DNA of 11,935 nucleotides from JACJXF01 sp964404825 (GTDB taxonomy: Bacteria; Bacteroidota; Bacteroidia; Bacteroidales; GCA-2748055), in the NCBI GenBank assembly GCA_964404825.1, contig CAYOLQ010000106.1, positions 1 to 11,935 on the forward strand, read 5' to 3'. The notes under the pieces were generated by a model. It did not search any database. It was not told where the DNA came from and saw nothing but the letters and a program-made list of their open reading frames with translations. Numbering within the stretch: the stretch's first letter is position 1; the number at the start of each line of letters is the position of its first letter. Below, piece by piece: positions 4,362-11,935 of this stretch. The translations under genes were made by a program, and so were the position numbers.

Positions 4362-7124
4362 ATGGATTACAATTTCAAAGAAATAGAACAAAAATGGCAG
4401 AAATTCTGGAAGGAAAATAATACCTATCGTGTAAGCATAGATCCCTCGAGACCTAAATTTTACGTACTTGATATGTTTCCTTATCCATCCGGCGCGGGTT
4501 TGCATGTTGGACACCCATTGGGCTATATTGCTTCGGATATTTACACCCGGTATAAGCGCTTAAAGGGTTTCAATGTTCTTCATCCTATGGGATATGATGC
4601 ATTCGGACTTCCTGCCGAGCAATATGCAATTCAGACCGGTCAGCACCCTGCCGTTACAACCGATCAGAACATCCGCCGTTACAGGGAGCAGATGGACAAA
4701 ATCGGATTTTCATACGACTGGGAGAGGGAATTGAGAACCTCCGATCCTGAATATTACAAATGGACACAGTGGGCTTTCGTGGAAATGTTTCACCATTACT
4801 ACAATTTAAAAACCGATAAGGCCGAGCCAATTACAATTCTGGAAAAACATTTCGAAATACAGGGCACAGATTCTTTGAATGTTGCATGCACACAGATACT
4901 TAGCTTTACTTCTGCTGAATGGAATAGTTATGAAGAAAACAAAAAACAGGAAATCCTTCTTAATTATCGTCTTGCCTATCGTGCAGAAACGCTGGTAAAC
5001 TGGTGCCCGGAACTGGGAACTGTACTTGCCAACGATGAAGTTAAGGAAGGGGTTTCTGTGCGCGGTGGTCATCCCGTTGAGCAAAAGAAAATGCAACAAT
5101 GGCTTCTGCGGGTGACGGCATATGCAGAAAGACTTCTGAACGGTCTCGATAAAATAGAGTGGTCAGAGTCTCTTAAGGAAATACAGCGAAACTGGATCGG
5201 CCGATCCGAAGGTGCTGAATTGTTTTTTGACTTGGAGAATTCCGATCAGAAAATGGAAATTTTTACAACCCGCCCCGATACACTATACGGAGTAACGTTT
5301 ATGGTTATTGCTCCCGAAAGTGAACTGGCCCGCAGTCTCACCACTCCCCCGAAAAAGAAAGAAGTAGAAGAATATATCGCCTACACAAAAAAACGCTCCG
5401 AACGCGAAAGAATGACTGAAGCAAAGAAAATCACCGGCGTTTTTACCGGATCCTTTGCCATTCACCCCTTCACAGGTGAAAAGTTGCCTGTCTGGATTTC
5501 TGAATATGTTCTCGCGGGATATGGAACCGGCGCAATCATGGCTGTTCCGGCTCACGATGAACGCGATTATGCCTTTGCAAAGCATTTTGAGCTTCCTATC
5601 CGTGAGGTTATTTCCGGGGGAGATATTTTAAAGGCTGCCTTTGAGGCAAAAGACGGAATTGTAATAAACTCAGAACTTATAAATGGTCTGAGGGTTCCGG
5701 AAGCCATCAGTAAAATGCTTTCGGAAATAGAAAAAAAAGGTATCGGACACAGAAAAATTAATTACCGCCTGCGCGATGCAATTTTCAGTCGTCAACGTTA
5801 CTGGGGAGAGCCATTTCCTGTTTATTATAAAAACGGCCTGCCCTATACGCTGGGTGTAGAGGATCTGCCCCTGGAACTTCCTGAAATTGATGCTTTCAAA
5901 CCAACCGAAGACGGAGATCCCCCGCTGGGAAGAGCCGCAGCCTGGGAAAACAAGGACGGTTATAAATTTGAACTCAGCACAATGCCCGGTTTTGCAGGTT
6001 CTTCGGCGTATTACCTCCGTTACATGGATCCCCGTAATAATAACGAACTCGTTTCACGCGAAGCCAATGAATACTGGCAGGATGTTGATTTGTATATCGG
6101 GGGAATTGAGCATGCTACCGGACATCTCATCTATAGCCGCTTCTGGAACAAATTTCTGTTCGATCTGGGGAAAGTCTGCAAAGATGAGGCTTTCAAGAAA
6201 CTTGTAAATCAGGGAATGATACAGGGCCGATCCAATTTTGTTTACAGGATCAAAAACAGCAATAAATTTGTTTCACTGAATTTACGGGATAAGTACGATG
6301 TTACCGAGCTTCATGTTGATGTAAATATCGTTCATAATGATATTCTTGATCTGGATGCATTTACAAAATGGAATCCTGATTACAAATCGGCTGAATTCAT
6401 TCTCGAAGATGGCAAATATATCTGTGGCTGGGCAGTTGAAAAAATGTCCAAATCGATGTATAATGTTGTAAATCCCGATGATATTATCGAATCATACGGA
6501 GCCGACACACTGCGCATGTATGAGATGTTCCTGGGACCGCTCGAACAGTCCAAGCCCTGGGATACCAACGGAATTGACGGTGTTTCCAAGTTCCTCAGGA
6601 AATTCTGGAAAATGTTCGTCAACGAAGATGGATCTTTGAAAATAGCCGAAAAAGAAGCTTCGCCCGAAGAATTAAAAGTTCTTCACAGAACCCTTAAAAA
6701 AATCAGTTCAGATATCGAGAAGTTTTCCTTTAATACTTCGGTCTCGGAATTTATGATTTGCCTGAACAGTCTGAACGAGTTGAAATGCACCAGCCGGACC
6801 GTTCTTGAACCTTTGGTTATACTGCTTGCCCCTTTTGCTCCCCATATCGCTGAAGAACTCTGGCAGGTCCTTGGGAATAACGGTAGTGTTTTCGACACCT
6901 CCCTGCCGGCTGCAAATGAAAATTATCTCGTGGAAAATGAATACGAATACCCTGTTTCCATAAACGGGAAAATGCGTCTGAAAATTCTTTTGCCACTGAG
7001 CATGGATAATACTGAAATTGAAAAACAGGTACTTTCAAATGAGATTGTCAATAAATGGATGGAAGGCAAACCACTCCGGAAGATCATTATTGTAAATGGA
7101 AAAATCATTAACCTTGTGGTATAA
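4362..7124 (+). CDS. leuS: Leucyl-tRNA synthetase
   Basis: Class I aminoacyl-tRNA synthetase that charges tRNA-Leu with leucine in the cytoplasm. With the ATG at 4362 it has 920 residues, normal for Bacteroidota LeuRS. The ATP-binding HIGH motif reads HVGH (48-51) within YPSGAGLHVGHPLGY. The CP1 editing domain is intact: TTRPDTLYG (302-310) and AHDERD (397-402), where Asp402 corresponds to the conserved editing aspartate (Asp345 in E. coli). KMSKS lies at 694-698, followed by the anticodon-binding helical domain with APFAPHIAEELW and a small C-terminal domain. The segment around 150-200 (ILEKHFEIQGTD...) and the long stretch before KMSKS (VNQGMIQGRSNFVYRI...) are the kind of insertions expected in this phylum. 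A TTG at 4338 would add eight residues, but homologues begin at M(D/E)YNF, so I use 4362. The gene is essential; the M23 gene follows after 9 bp. Confidence 0.98.
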   Translation: MDYNFKEIEQKWQKFWKENNTYRVSIDPSRPKFYVLDMFPYPSGAGLHVGHPLGYIASDIYTRYKRLKGFNVLHPMGYDAFGLPAEQYAIQTGQHPAVTTDQNIRRYREQMDKIGFSYDWERELRTSDPEYYKWTQWAFVEMFHHYYNLKTDKAEPITILEKHFEIQGTDSLNVACTQILSFTSAEWNSYEENKKQEILLNYRLAYRAETLVNWCPELGTVLANDEVKEGVSVRGGHPVEQKKMQQWLLRVTAYAERLLNGLDKIEWSESLKEIQRNWIGRSEGAELFFDLENSDQKMEIFTTRPDTLYGVTFMVIAPESELARSLTTPPKKKEVEEYIAYTKKRSERERMTEAKKITGVFTGSFAIHPFTGEKLPVWISEYVLAGYGTGAIMAVPAHDERDYAFAKHFELPIREVISGGDILKAAFEAKDGIVINSELINGLRVPEAISKMLSEIEKKGIGHRKINYRLRDAIFSRQRYWGEPFPVYYKNGLPYTLGVEDLPLELPEIDAFKPTEDGDPPLGRAAAWENKDGYKFELSTMPGFAGSSAYYLRYMDPRNNNELVSREANEYWQDVDLYIGGIEHATGHLIYSRFWNKFLFDLGKVCKDEAFKKLVNQGMIQGRSNFVYRIKNSNKFVSLNLRDKYDVTELHVDVNIVHNDILDLDAFTKWNPDYKSAEFILEDGKYICGWAVEKMSKSMYNVVNPDDIIESYGADTLRMYEMFLGPLEQSKPWDTNGIDGVSKFLRKFWKMFVNEDGSLKIAEKEASPEELKVLHRTLKKISSDIEKFSFNTSVSEFMICLNSLNELKCTSRTVLEPLVILLAPFAPHIAEELWQVLGNNGSVFDTSLPAANENYLVENEYEYPVSINGKMRLKILLPLSMDNTEIEKQVLSNEIVNKWMEGKPLRKIIIVNGKIINLVV

Positions 7125-7133
7125 GCCTCCCGA

Positions 7134-8378
7134 ATGAAAAAGAAACACCTGGAACCGATTATTCTCAGTTTAATTGTAATTGCGAGTGTGTGGCTTGTCT
7201 GGTATTACTCTGACCGCCATAATGACACTTCCTTAAGTGAAATTCCCCCCGTTGAGGCTGAAGTTTTACCGCCTGTACATTATTTATATGGACTTCCGGC
7301 CGATTCATTTAATATCGGGGGAGGAGTTGTCCGCAACAATGAAATGCTCGCTGTTTTATTAGGTAAAATGGGCGTTTCAGGTTCCCGGATTAATATGATG
7401 ATGGAAAAGACTAACCCCGTATTTGATGTACGAAAATTCAAAGCAGGAAATAAATATGTCACGTTCAGCAGTATAGACAGTATTCCGGAACTCAGGTATT
7501 TTATTTATGAACGTGATGCTGTAAACTATCTGGTAATCAATCTGGAAGATTCTGTTAAAGTATGGCAGGGCGTTAAACAGATCGATACGGTGCAAAACAC
7601 TTTTGCAGGAAGTATTCAAACATCGCTCTGGAACTGCTTTGTCGATAAAGGCGCTAATCCGATGATGGCAAATGAATTATCAGAAATTTATGCCTGGACA
7701 ATTGATTTCTTTGGATTGCAGCCGGAGGACAGCATGAGGGTTATTTATGATGAATATTATGTTGATTCGGTTTCTGTTGGGATTGGTACTATTCACGGAG
7801 CCTGGTTCAGACATATGGGACATGAATTCTGGGCGATTCCTTTTGAGCAGGACAGTATGTTTAGTTTCTTTGATGAGAAGGGTCAAAGTCTGCGGAAAGC
7901 ATTTTTAAAGGCTCCTCTTAGATTTAACAGAATCAGCAGTCGTTTTTCGAATTCCAGATTGCATCCGGTTTTAAAAATAAGAAGACCGCACCATGGAGTG
8001 GATTACGCGGCTCCGGTTGGGACACCTGTTTTTTCTATCGGTGACGGGGTGATTATTGAAACCGGTTATACGGGTGGTGCCGGAAACATGGTAAAAATCA
8101 AACACAATTCGGTATATTCAACTGCCTATCTTCACCTGAGCAAGTATGCATCCGGTATAAAAAAGGGAAGCTATGTTAAGCAGGGAGATGTAATTGGTTA
8201 TGTGGGCAGTACGGGCCTGTCAACAGGTCCGCATCTGGATTTCAGATTTTACAAAAATGGAAGTCCTGTGGATCCACTGAAAGTAGAGGCTCCTCCCGTT
8301 GAGCCGGTCAAAGAAGGGAATCTTGAGCGGTTTGCATCTGCTAAAAATACTACAATGACTAAGGTAAGCGCTTTTTAA
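7134..8378 (+). CDS. Membrane-anchored M23 (LytM) family metallopeptidase
   Basis: 414-aa envelope protein of the peptidoglycan-endopeptidase type. Residues 8-27 form a signal anchor or uncleaved signal. Residues about 48-155 resemble the first (opacity-associated/LysM-like) domain. About 156-262 match the Csd3-type second domain (SLWNCFVDKGANPMMANELSEIYAWTIDF), and the M23 fold covers 268-383. Metal and catalytic residues: HHGVD gives His286 and Asp290, YLHL gives His334, and the HxH motif reads HLD (His367, Asp369). In LytM the last position is the third zinc ligand, normally His, so here it is Asp. I recall GPHLDFR in other Bacteroidota M23 proteins, so this may be a lineage subtype; activity is uncertain. 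Some M23 proteins with lost ligands act as activators of amidases. The ATG lies 9 bp after leuS, suggesting co-transcription. It runs towards purN, which is convergent. Confidence 0.9.
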   Translation: MKKKHLEPIILSLIVIASVWLVWYYSDRHNDTSLSEIPPVEAEVLPPVHYLYGLPADSFNIGGGVVRNNEMLAVLLGKMGVSGSRINMMMEKTNPVFDVRKFKAGNKYVTFSSIDSIPELRYFIYERDAVNYLVINLEDSVKVWQGVKQIDTVQNTFAGSIQTSLWNCFVDKGANPMMANELSEIYAWTIDFFGLQPEDSMRVIYDEYYVDSVSVGIGTIHGAWFRHMGHEFWAIPFEQDSMFSFFDEKGQSLRKAFLKAPLRFNRISSRFSNSRLHPVLKIRRPHHGVDYAAPVGTPVFSIGDGVIIETGYTGGAGNMVKIKHNSVYSTAYLHLSKYASGIKKGSYVKQGDVIGYVGSTGLSTGPHLDFRFYKNGSPVDPLKVEAPPVEPVKEGNLERFASAKNTTMTKVSAF

Positions 8379-8393
8379 AATCACAGATTTATT

Positions 8394-8437
8394 CCCGGGC
8401 TCTGAGGCTGGTACCCACGTTAGCCCGATCCCCCGGG
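8394..8437. repeat. GC-rich inverted repeat between convergent genes
   Basis: A stem CGGGCT (8396-8401) / AGCCCG (8422-8427) with a 20-nt loop is nested between two CCCGGG hexamers (8394-8399 and 8432-8437), which can also pair with each other. It fills most of the 75-bp spacer between the ends of the M23 and purN genes. No T-run follows in either direction, so it is a poor classic terminator; a bidirectional stop, a 3'-end stabiliser or a REP-like repeat are possible. Confidence 0.45.
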
Positions 8438-8453
8438 TTAAACAAGGCAGTAT

Positions 8454-9023
8454 TTAAATAACAACCGACTCAATAACCTCCGGAAAATATCTGTACTCCA
8501 GCTCATGCACTTTTGCAGCAAGTGTATCTGCTGTATCGCCAGTTCCAACGGGGCATTTAGCCTGAAAAATAATATCTCCCGCATCATACTCCTCGTTTAC
8601 GAAATGAATTGTAATTCCGGTCTCTTTCTCCATATTATCAATTACAGCCTGATGCACGCGGGATCCGTACATCCCTTTCCCACCATATTTTGGAAGGAGA
8701 GCCGGATGGATATTTACGATTCGTTTAGGAAAATTAATAAGGAGATTCGATGGTATCAACCATAAAAAACCGGCCAGAACAATAAAATCAACACCATATG
8801 CTTTTAACTCATCCAACACCTTATTGGTCTGATAAAAATCATCCCTGTTAAAGATATGACACGGGATCCCGAGATTCCTGGCTCTTTCAATTACCCTGGC
8901 GTCCGGCTTATTGGTTAAAATAACTTTAACCTCAATGGTGGGATGATGGCTGAAAAATCGACTGATGCCTTCAGCATTGGACCCTGAACCTGAGGCAAAA
9001 ATGGCTATTCGTTTCTTATTCAT
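8454..9023 (-). CDS. purN: Phosphoribosylglycinamide formyltransferase (GART)
   Basis: Cytoplasmic enzyme of de novo purine synthesis; it transfers a formyl group from 10-formyltetrahydrofolate to GAR, giving FGAR. The 189 residues cover the whole family length. The phosphate-binding loop is ASGSGSN (10-16). Folate-binding and catalytic residues are in VNIHPALLPKYGGKGMYG (103-120), with Asn104 and His106 matching the catalytic Asn106/His108 of E. coli. The third catalytic residue, the Asp of DGG/DAG, is Asp147 in EYDAGD. The hydrophobic core FIVLAGFLWLIP (80-91) is also typical. The ATG at 9021-9023 places the first strand (RIAIFASG) directly after MNKK. It is divergent from acpP across a 191-bp spacer and is probably a single-gene unit; I found no convincing promoter for it there. 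Confidence 0.97.
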   Translation of the reverse strand: MNKKRIAIFASGSGSNAEGISRFFSHHPTIEVKVILTNKPDARVIERARNLGIPCHIFNRDDFYQTNKVLDELKAYGVDFIVLAGFLWLIPSNLLINFPKRIVNIHPALLPKYGGKGMYGSRVHQAVIDNMEKETGITIHFVNEEYDAGDIIFQAKCPVGTGDTADTLAAKVHELEYRYFPEVIESVVI

Positions 9024-9141
9024 TTAGTTATAAATTATCAAAAACAATTTTTTTTTCGACCAATCTGTTGAATAATTGCTATTTTTTTTCAGACTTTTCA
9101 CTAAAAAAGTAAACATTTCCGTCAATTTAATGAGACTTTTG

Positions 9142-9172
9142 TTTGTTTTTAAATGATTATTGCATTTCTTTG
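9142..9172 (+). promoter_or_regulatory. Promoter candidate for acpP-fabF-rnc
   Basis: TTTG (9142-9145), a 19-bp spacer and TTTCTTTG (9165-9172) fit the Bacteroidota TTTG / TAnnTTTG pattern with one mismatch at the A. The start would be near 9179, leaving an AT-rich leader of about 35 nt before the acpP ATG. A small inverted repeat TTGCA-N6-TGCAA (9160-9175) covers the -7 box. The rest of the 191-bp spacer (9024-9214) is AT-rich with T-runs at 9048-9056 and 9082-9089 and holds no other recognised site. Confidence 0.5.
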
Positions 9173-9214
9173 CAACTTCAAAAATAATCATAATATTAAT
9201 TAAATTTTACAGCT

Positions 9215-9451
9215 ATGTCTGATATTGCATCAAGAGTTAAAGCTATCATCGTTGACAAATTAGGTGTTGATGAGAACGAAGTTACCCCGGAAGCAAGCTT
9301 CACAAATGATTTGGGTGCAGATTCTCTTGACACTGTTGAATTGATCATGGAGTTTGAGAAAGAATTTAATATCGGAATACCCGACGATCAGGCTGAGAAT
9401 ATTGGCACAGTTGGCGAAGCAATTAAATACATTCAGGCAAACGCAAAATAA
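9215..9451 (+). CDS. acpP: Acyl carrier protein
   Basis: Small acidic cytoplasmic carrier that holds growing acyl chains on a 4'-phosphopantetheine arm in type II fatty-acid synthesis and also supplies acyl groups for lipids. Its 78 residues match the E. coli length. The attachment motif GADSLDTVEL places the modified serine at residue 37. Helix I (SDIASRVKAIIVDKLGV), the acidic recognition helix II (SLDTVELIMEFEKEF) and helix IV (TVGEAIKYIQANAK) are all present. The ATG is preceded by an AT-rich leader without a Shine-Dalgarno motif, as expected in this phylum. fabF follows 23 bp later, so the carrier and its condensing enzyme are made from one transcript. Confidence 0.98.
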   Translation: MSDIASRVKAIIVDKLGVDENEVTPEASFTNDLGADSLDTVELIMEFEKEFNIGIPDDQAENIGTVGEAIKYIQANAK

Positions 9452-9474
9452 TTTTTTGTAAATAACTTTTTGGT

Positions 9475-10725
9475 ATGGAATTAAAGCGTGTAGTAGTAAC
9501 AGGTTTAGGAGCAATAACACCTCTCGGCAATAACGTAGAGGATTATTGGAATAACCTGATTGCCGGCGTAAGTGGCGCGGCACCTATTACCCGCTTTAAT
9601 ACCGAAAAGTTTAAAACAAAGTTTGCCTGTGAGATCAAAAATTTTGATCCCTCACTCTTTTTCGACAGAAAAGAAATGCGTAAACTTGATCCTTATGCAC
9701 AGTATGCAATTGTGGCTGCGGATCAGGCTATCGTTGATTCCGGAATAGATCTATCCAAAACTGATACTGATAATGTCGGCGTTATCTGGGCTTCCGGAAT
9801 AGGTGGTATTGAAACATTTATGGAAGAAATGAGAAGCTATGCCAACGGAGATGGTTCTCCGCGCTTCAGCCCCTTTTTCATTCCAAAAATGATCTCCGAT
9901 ATCGCAGCCGGGCACATATCAATGAAATACGGTTTTCGTGGTCCGAATTACGGAACTGTTTCGGCATGTGCTTCATCAAACAATGCGCTTATTGATGCAC
10001 TGAATCTGATCCGACTCGGCAAAGCAATTATGTTTGTTGCCGGAGGCTCTGAAGCTGCTATTAATGAAGCCGGCATGGGCGGATTTAACAGCATGCAGGC
10101 TATTTCATCCAATAACGAGAACTATCTGACTGCCTCACGTCCATTCGACGTTTCACGCGACGGTTTTGTCATGGGAGAAGGCGCCGGTGCTCTCATACTT
10201 GAAGAGTACGAACATGCCAAAGCAAGAGGAGCAAAAATTTATGCCGAACTTGCCGGAGGCGGATTATCAGCGGATGCTTATCATCTGACTGCACCGCACC
10301 CTGAAGGTCTTGGCGCACGTCTGGTAATGCAGCGGGCTCTTGACGACGCAGGAATCAAAGCCGAAGATGTTGATTATATTAATGTTCACGGAACCTCAAC
10401 ACCGCTTGGTGATATCTCCGAAACAATAGCTATCAGGTCGATTTTTGGTGAACACGCATACAAACTTAATATCAGCGCTACCAAATCCATGACCGGACAT
10501 CTTCTTGGCGCTGCAGGTGCAGTTGAAGCAATCGCTGCAATACTGGCAACCAAAAACGATATTGTTCCTCCTACGATTAACCTGATGAATCTTGATCCCG
10601 AAATAGATTCAAAACTCAATCTCACTCCAAACAAGGCACAGAAGAGGATTGTGAATTACTCAATGAGCAATACCTTTGGTTTTGGCGGACATAACACATC
10701 AACTATTTTTAAAAAGTTAAGCTAA
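9475..10725 (+). CDS. fabF: 3-oxoacyl-[ACP] synthase II (KASII)
   Basis: Condensing enzyme of fatty-acid elongation: it joins an acyl group on its cysteine with malonyl-ACP, releasing CO2. It has 416 residues (413 in E. coli). The N-terminus RVVVTGLGAITPLGNN is diagnostic. The catalytic triad is complete: Cys165 in VSACASSNNA, His305 in NVHGTSTPLGD and His342 in TKSMTGHLLGAAGA, with the supporting Lys337. All are offset by +2 from the E. coli numbering. The glycine-rich C-terminus SNTFGFGGHNTS is also present. The triad pattern Cys-His-His with GTSTPLGD indicates FabF/FabB and not FabH. It lies between acpP and rnc, with a 4-bp gap to the latter. Cytoplasmic; expected to be essential or nearly so. 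Confidence 0.98.
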   Translation: MELKRVVVTGLGAITPLGNNVEDYWNNLIAGVSGAAPITRFNTEKFKTKFACEIKNFDPSLFFDRKEMRKLDPYAQYAIVAADQAIVDSGIDLSKTDTDNVGVIWASGIGGIETFMEEMRSYANGDGSPRFSPFFIPKMISDIAAGHISMKYGFRGPNYGTVSACASSNNALIDALNLIRLGKAIMFVAGGSEAAINEAGMGGFNSMQAISSNNENYLTASRPFDVSRDGFVMGEGAGALILEEYEHAKARGAKIYAELAGGGLSADAYHLTAPHPEGLGARLVMQRALDDAGIKAEDVDYINVHGTSTPLGDISETIAIRSIFGEHAYKLNISATKSMTGHLLGAAGAVEAIAAILATKNDIVPPTINLMNLDPEIDSKLNLTPNKAQKRIVNYSMSNTFGFGGHNTSTIFKKLS

Positions 10726-10729
10726 ACTG

Positions 10730-11458
10730 GTGCTAACTTCCATCAGACCTTACCTCGTAATCCCCTTTTACCGCAACAGAAAGCTTGCCAGATCACTGGT
10801 TAAAATTCTTGGATTCATGCCCACTCACATGAAACTTTATGAGATGGCATTTATTCACAAATCAGCTTCTATTGTGCTGCCTGACGGGAATACAGTAAAT
10901 AACGAGCGACTCGAATATCTGGGTGACGCGATCCTGGATGCCATTGTTGCCGATTATCTTTTTCGCAACTATCCCAACCAGGATGAGGGCTTTCTTACCA
11001 AAATGAGGTCGAAAATGGTAAAAAGAAAGCACCTGAATCTACTGGCTTTACGTCTGGGTCTTGATAAGCTGATGGTTTCCCAGACCAATCCGGTTAATGT
11101 CTCCAAACATCTTTATGGTAACGCATTTGAAGCACTTGTTGGCGCAATCTATATCGATAAGGGATATACCAAAACAAGTCAGTTTATAAGCCAGATTATT
11201 AAACGGTACGTTAATCTCGAACGATTGCTAAAAACCGATACCGATTATAAAAGTCAGCTTATAGAATGGGCTCAGAAACATAAACAGGAAATTGTTTTTG
11301 AGAGCAGGGAGGAATTTAAAGCAAATACCCATTTGCCCCTGTTTATAACCAATGTAAAGCTTGCAAACGAAATTGTGGGTCGCGGGATCGGAAATTCAAA
11401 GAAGGATTCTGAACAAAAAGCAGCAAAAATGGGTCTCGAACAACACACCAGGCTTTAA
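10730..11458 (+). CDS. rnc: Ribonuclease III
   Basis: Double-strand-specific endoribonuclease that processes rRNA precursors and structured mRNAs; 242 residues. The RNase III domain covers about 20-165, with the signature NERLEYLGDAIL (58-69) holding Glu59, Glu62 and Asp66, and Glu86 in DEGFLTKMRS. The second catalytic cluster reads GNAFEALVGAIY (130-141): Glu134, equivalent to the essential Glu117 of E. coli, is kept, but the preceding acid (Asp114) is Asn131. The C-terminal dsRNA-binding domain lies at about 172-237 (DYKSQLIEWAQKHK ... GIGNSKKDSEQKAAKMGLEQ). I use the GTG at 10730, 4 bp after the fabF stop; the first ATG (Met30) would remove the helix RNRKLARSLVKILGF, which looks like part of the family N-terminus. 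Tight spacing implies co-transcription with acpP and fabF. Confidence 0.96.
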   Translation: MLTSIRPYLVIPFYRNRKLARSLVKILGFMPTHMKLYEMAFIHKSASIVLPDGNTVNNERLEYLGDAILDAIVADYLFRNYPNQDEGFLTKMRSKMVKRKHLNLLALRLGLDKLMVSQTNPVNVSKHLYGNAFEALVGAIYIDKGYTKTSQFISQIIKRYVNLERLLKTDTDYKSQLIEWAQKHKQEIVFESREEFKANTHLPLFITNVKLANEIVGRGIGNSKKDSEQKAAKMGLEQHTRL

Positions 11459-11509
11459 CTTTTTTATCTGGCTCATTTCTATTACCTTCGCATTCATAAC
11501 CCAACAAAA

Positions 11510-11935
11510 TTGGCACTTAGAAGACATAAACTGGAATATAAGGAATCGTTTGATTTTCTTCTGTACGGACTTTCATCCCACGAAAACGATTACCGGCTGG
11601 CATGGAAAATTAATCAGGAATTCAGCCTGAATTTTGAACGAGGAAACAACTTACACATCCCTTCAAAAAAGGCAGACCAGACGATTGAATTTGCATTGTA
11701 TTCCTATGATGATGAAGATACATTTTACATGTATTACTTAATAGCCAATAAATCGGATCAGGGCGTTCTTCTGGAAGAACTAAAGAATATTGATTACCTG
11801 ATTATCGTTCAGGGGGAGTTTACCGAAGCCTTCTCAAATGGATTTCAAAACCGGCTCAAAAAGATTGAAAGTGTACAGGGAGTTTTTAAAATCGATCCCT
11901 CCGGATTAAAAAACAGGGATAAGCTTGTTTTTTAA
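11510..11935 (+). CDS. IPExxxVDY family protein
   Basis: Small cytoplasmic protein of 141 residues with no known activity; the family is typical of Bacteroidota and is commonly encoded beside rnc. The N-terminal hallmark is present: FLLYGLSSHENDYRLAWKINQ (16-36), followed by FALYSYDDEDTFYMYYLIANK (61-81). The family's naming motif is degenerate: residues 88-96 read LEELKNIDY, keeping only the Glu and the Asp-Tyr. No signal peptide or membrane segment is visible. No ATG precedes the conserved region, so I use the TTG at 11510; the frame is open further upstream (for example ATT at 11492), and the exact start is uncertain. It starts 51 bp after the rnc stop and its stop codon is the last three bases of the window, so the gene is complete. 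A pyruvate kinase gene often follows in this phylum, which cannot be checked here. Confidence 0.85.
   Translation: MALRRHKLEYKESFDFLLYGLSSHENDYRLAWKINQEFSLNFERGNNLHIPSKKADQTIEFALYSYDDEDTFYMYYLIANKSDQGVLLEELKNIDYLIIVQGEFTEAFSNGFQNRLKKIESVQGVFKIDPSGLKNRDKLVF

Noticed and set aside
9024..9100. Promoter for purN
   Set aside because: Minus-strand TGTTTTTG and TAATTTAT resemble -7 boxes but neither has a TTTG box at the proper distance.

Overview
The window looks like a chromosomal segment of a Bacteroidota bacterium, most likely Bacteroidales/Marinilabiliales-like; the family cannot be fixed from the sequence alone. Reasons: two DUF4252 proteins, a Bacteroidota-type leucyl-tRNA synthetase with the long insert and typical ending, the order purN / acpP-fabF-rnc-IPExxxVDY gene, promoter-like TTTG / TAnnTTTG signals, and starts without clear Shine-Dalgarno sequences. 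The sequence is a scaffold: 100 N at 1971-2070 is flanked by an exact 55-bp duplication, which looks like two contig ends that overlap and were never merged.

Left part (1-2640, minus strand). Read in transcription order: a small exported DUF4252 protein (2572-2090), an ECF-like sigma-70 factor (1794-1252), a single-pass membrane protein that is probably its anti-sigma factor (1295-735, overlapping the sigma gene by 44 bp), and a second exported DUF4252 protein (707-195). A good intrinsic terminator (141-183) ends the cluster. There is a housekeeping-type promoter candidate before sigma and an ECF-type promoter candidate before the first DUF4252 gene, so the cluster may be an autoregulated envelope-signalling cassette. 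This is the least understood and most interesting part of the window.

Middle (2760-8378, plus strand). A polytopic membrane protein with GT-C glycosyltransferase-like topology is followed by leuS and, only 9 bp further on, by a membrane-anchored M23 (LytM) peptidase. The M23 HxH motif reads H-L-D, so a metal ligand is changed.

Right part (8454-11935). purN (minus) converges on the M23 gene, with a GC-rich inverted repeat between them. purN diverges from a tight plus-strand set: acpP, fabF, rnc and an IPExxxVDY-family gene that ends exactly at the window edge. Here fatty-acid elongation (ACP and KASII) and RNA processing (RNase III) are transcribed together, an arrangement expected for Bacteroidota. 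I see no tRNA, rRNA, CRISPR array, transposase or phage gene.
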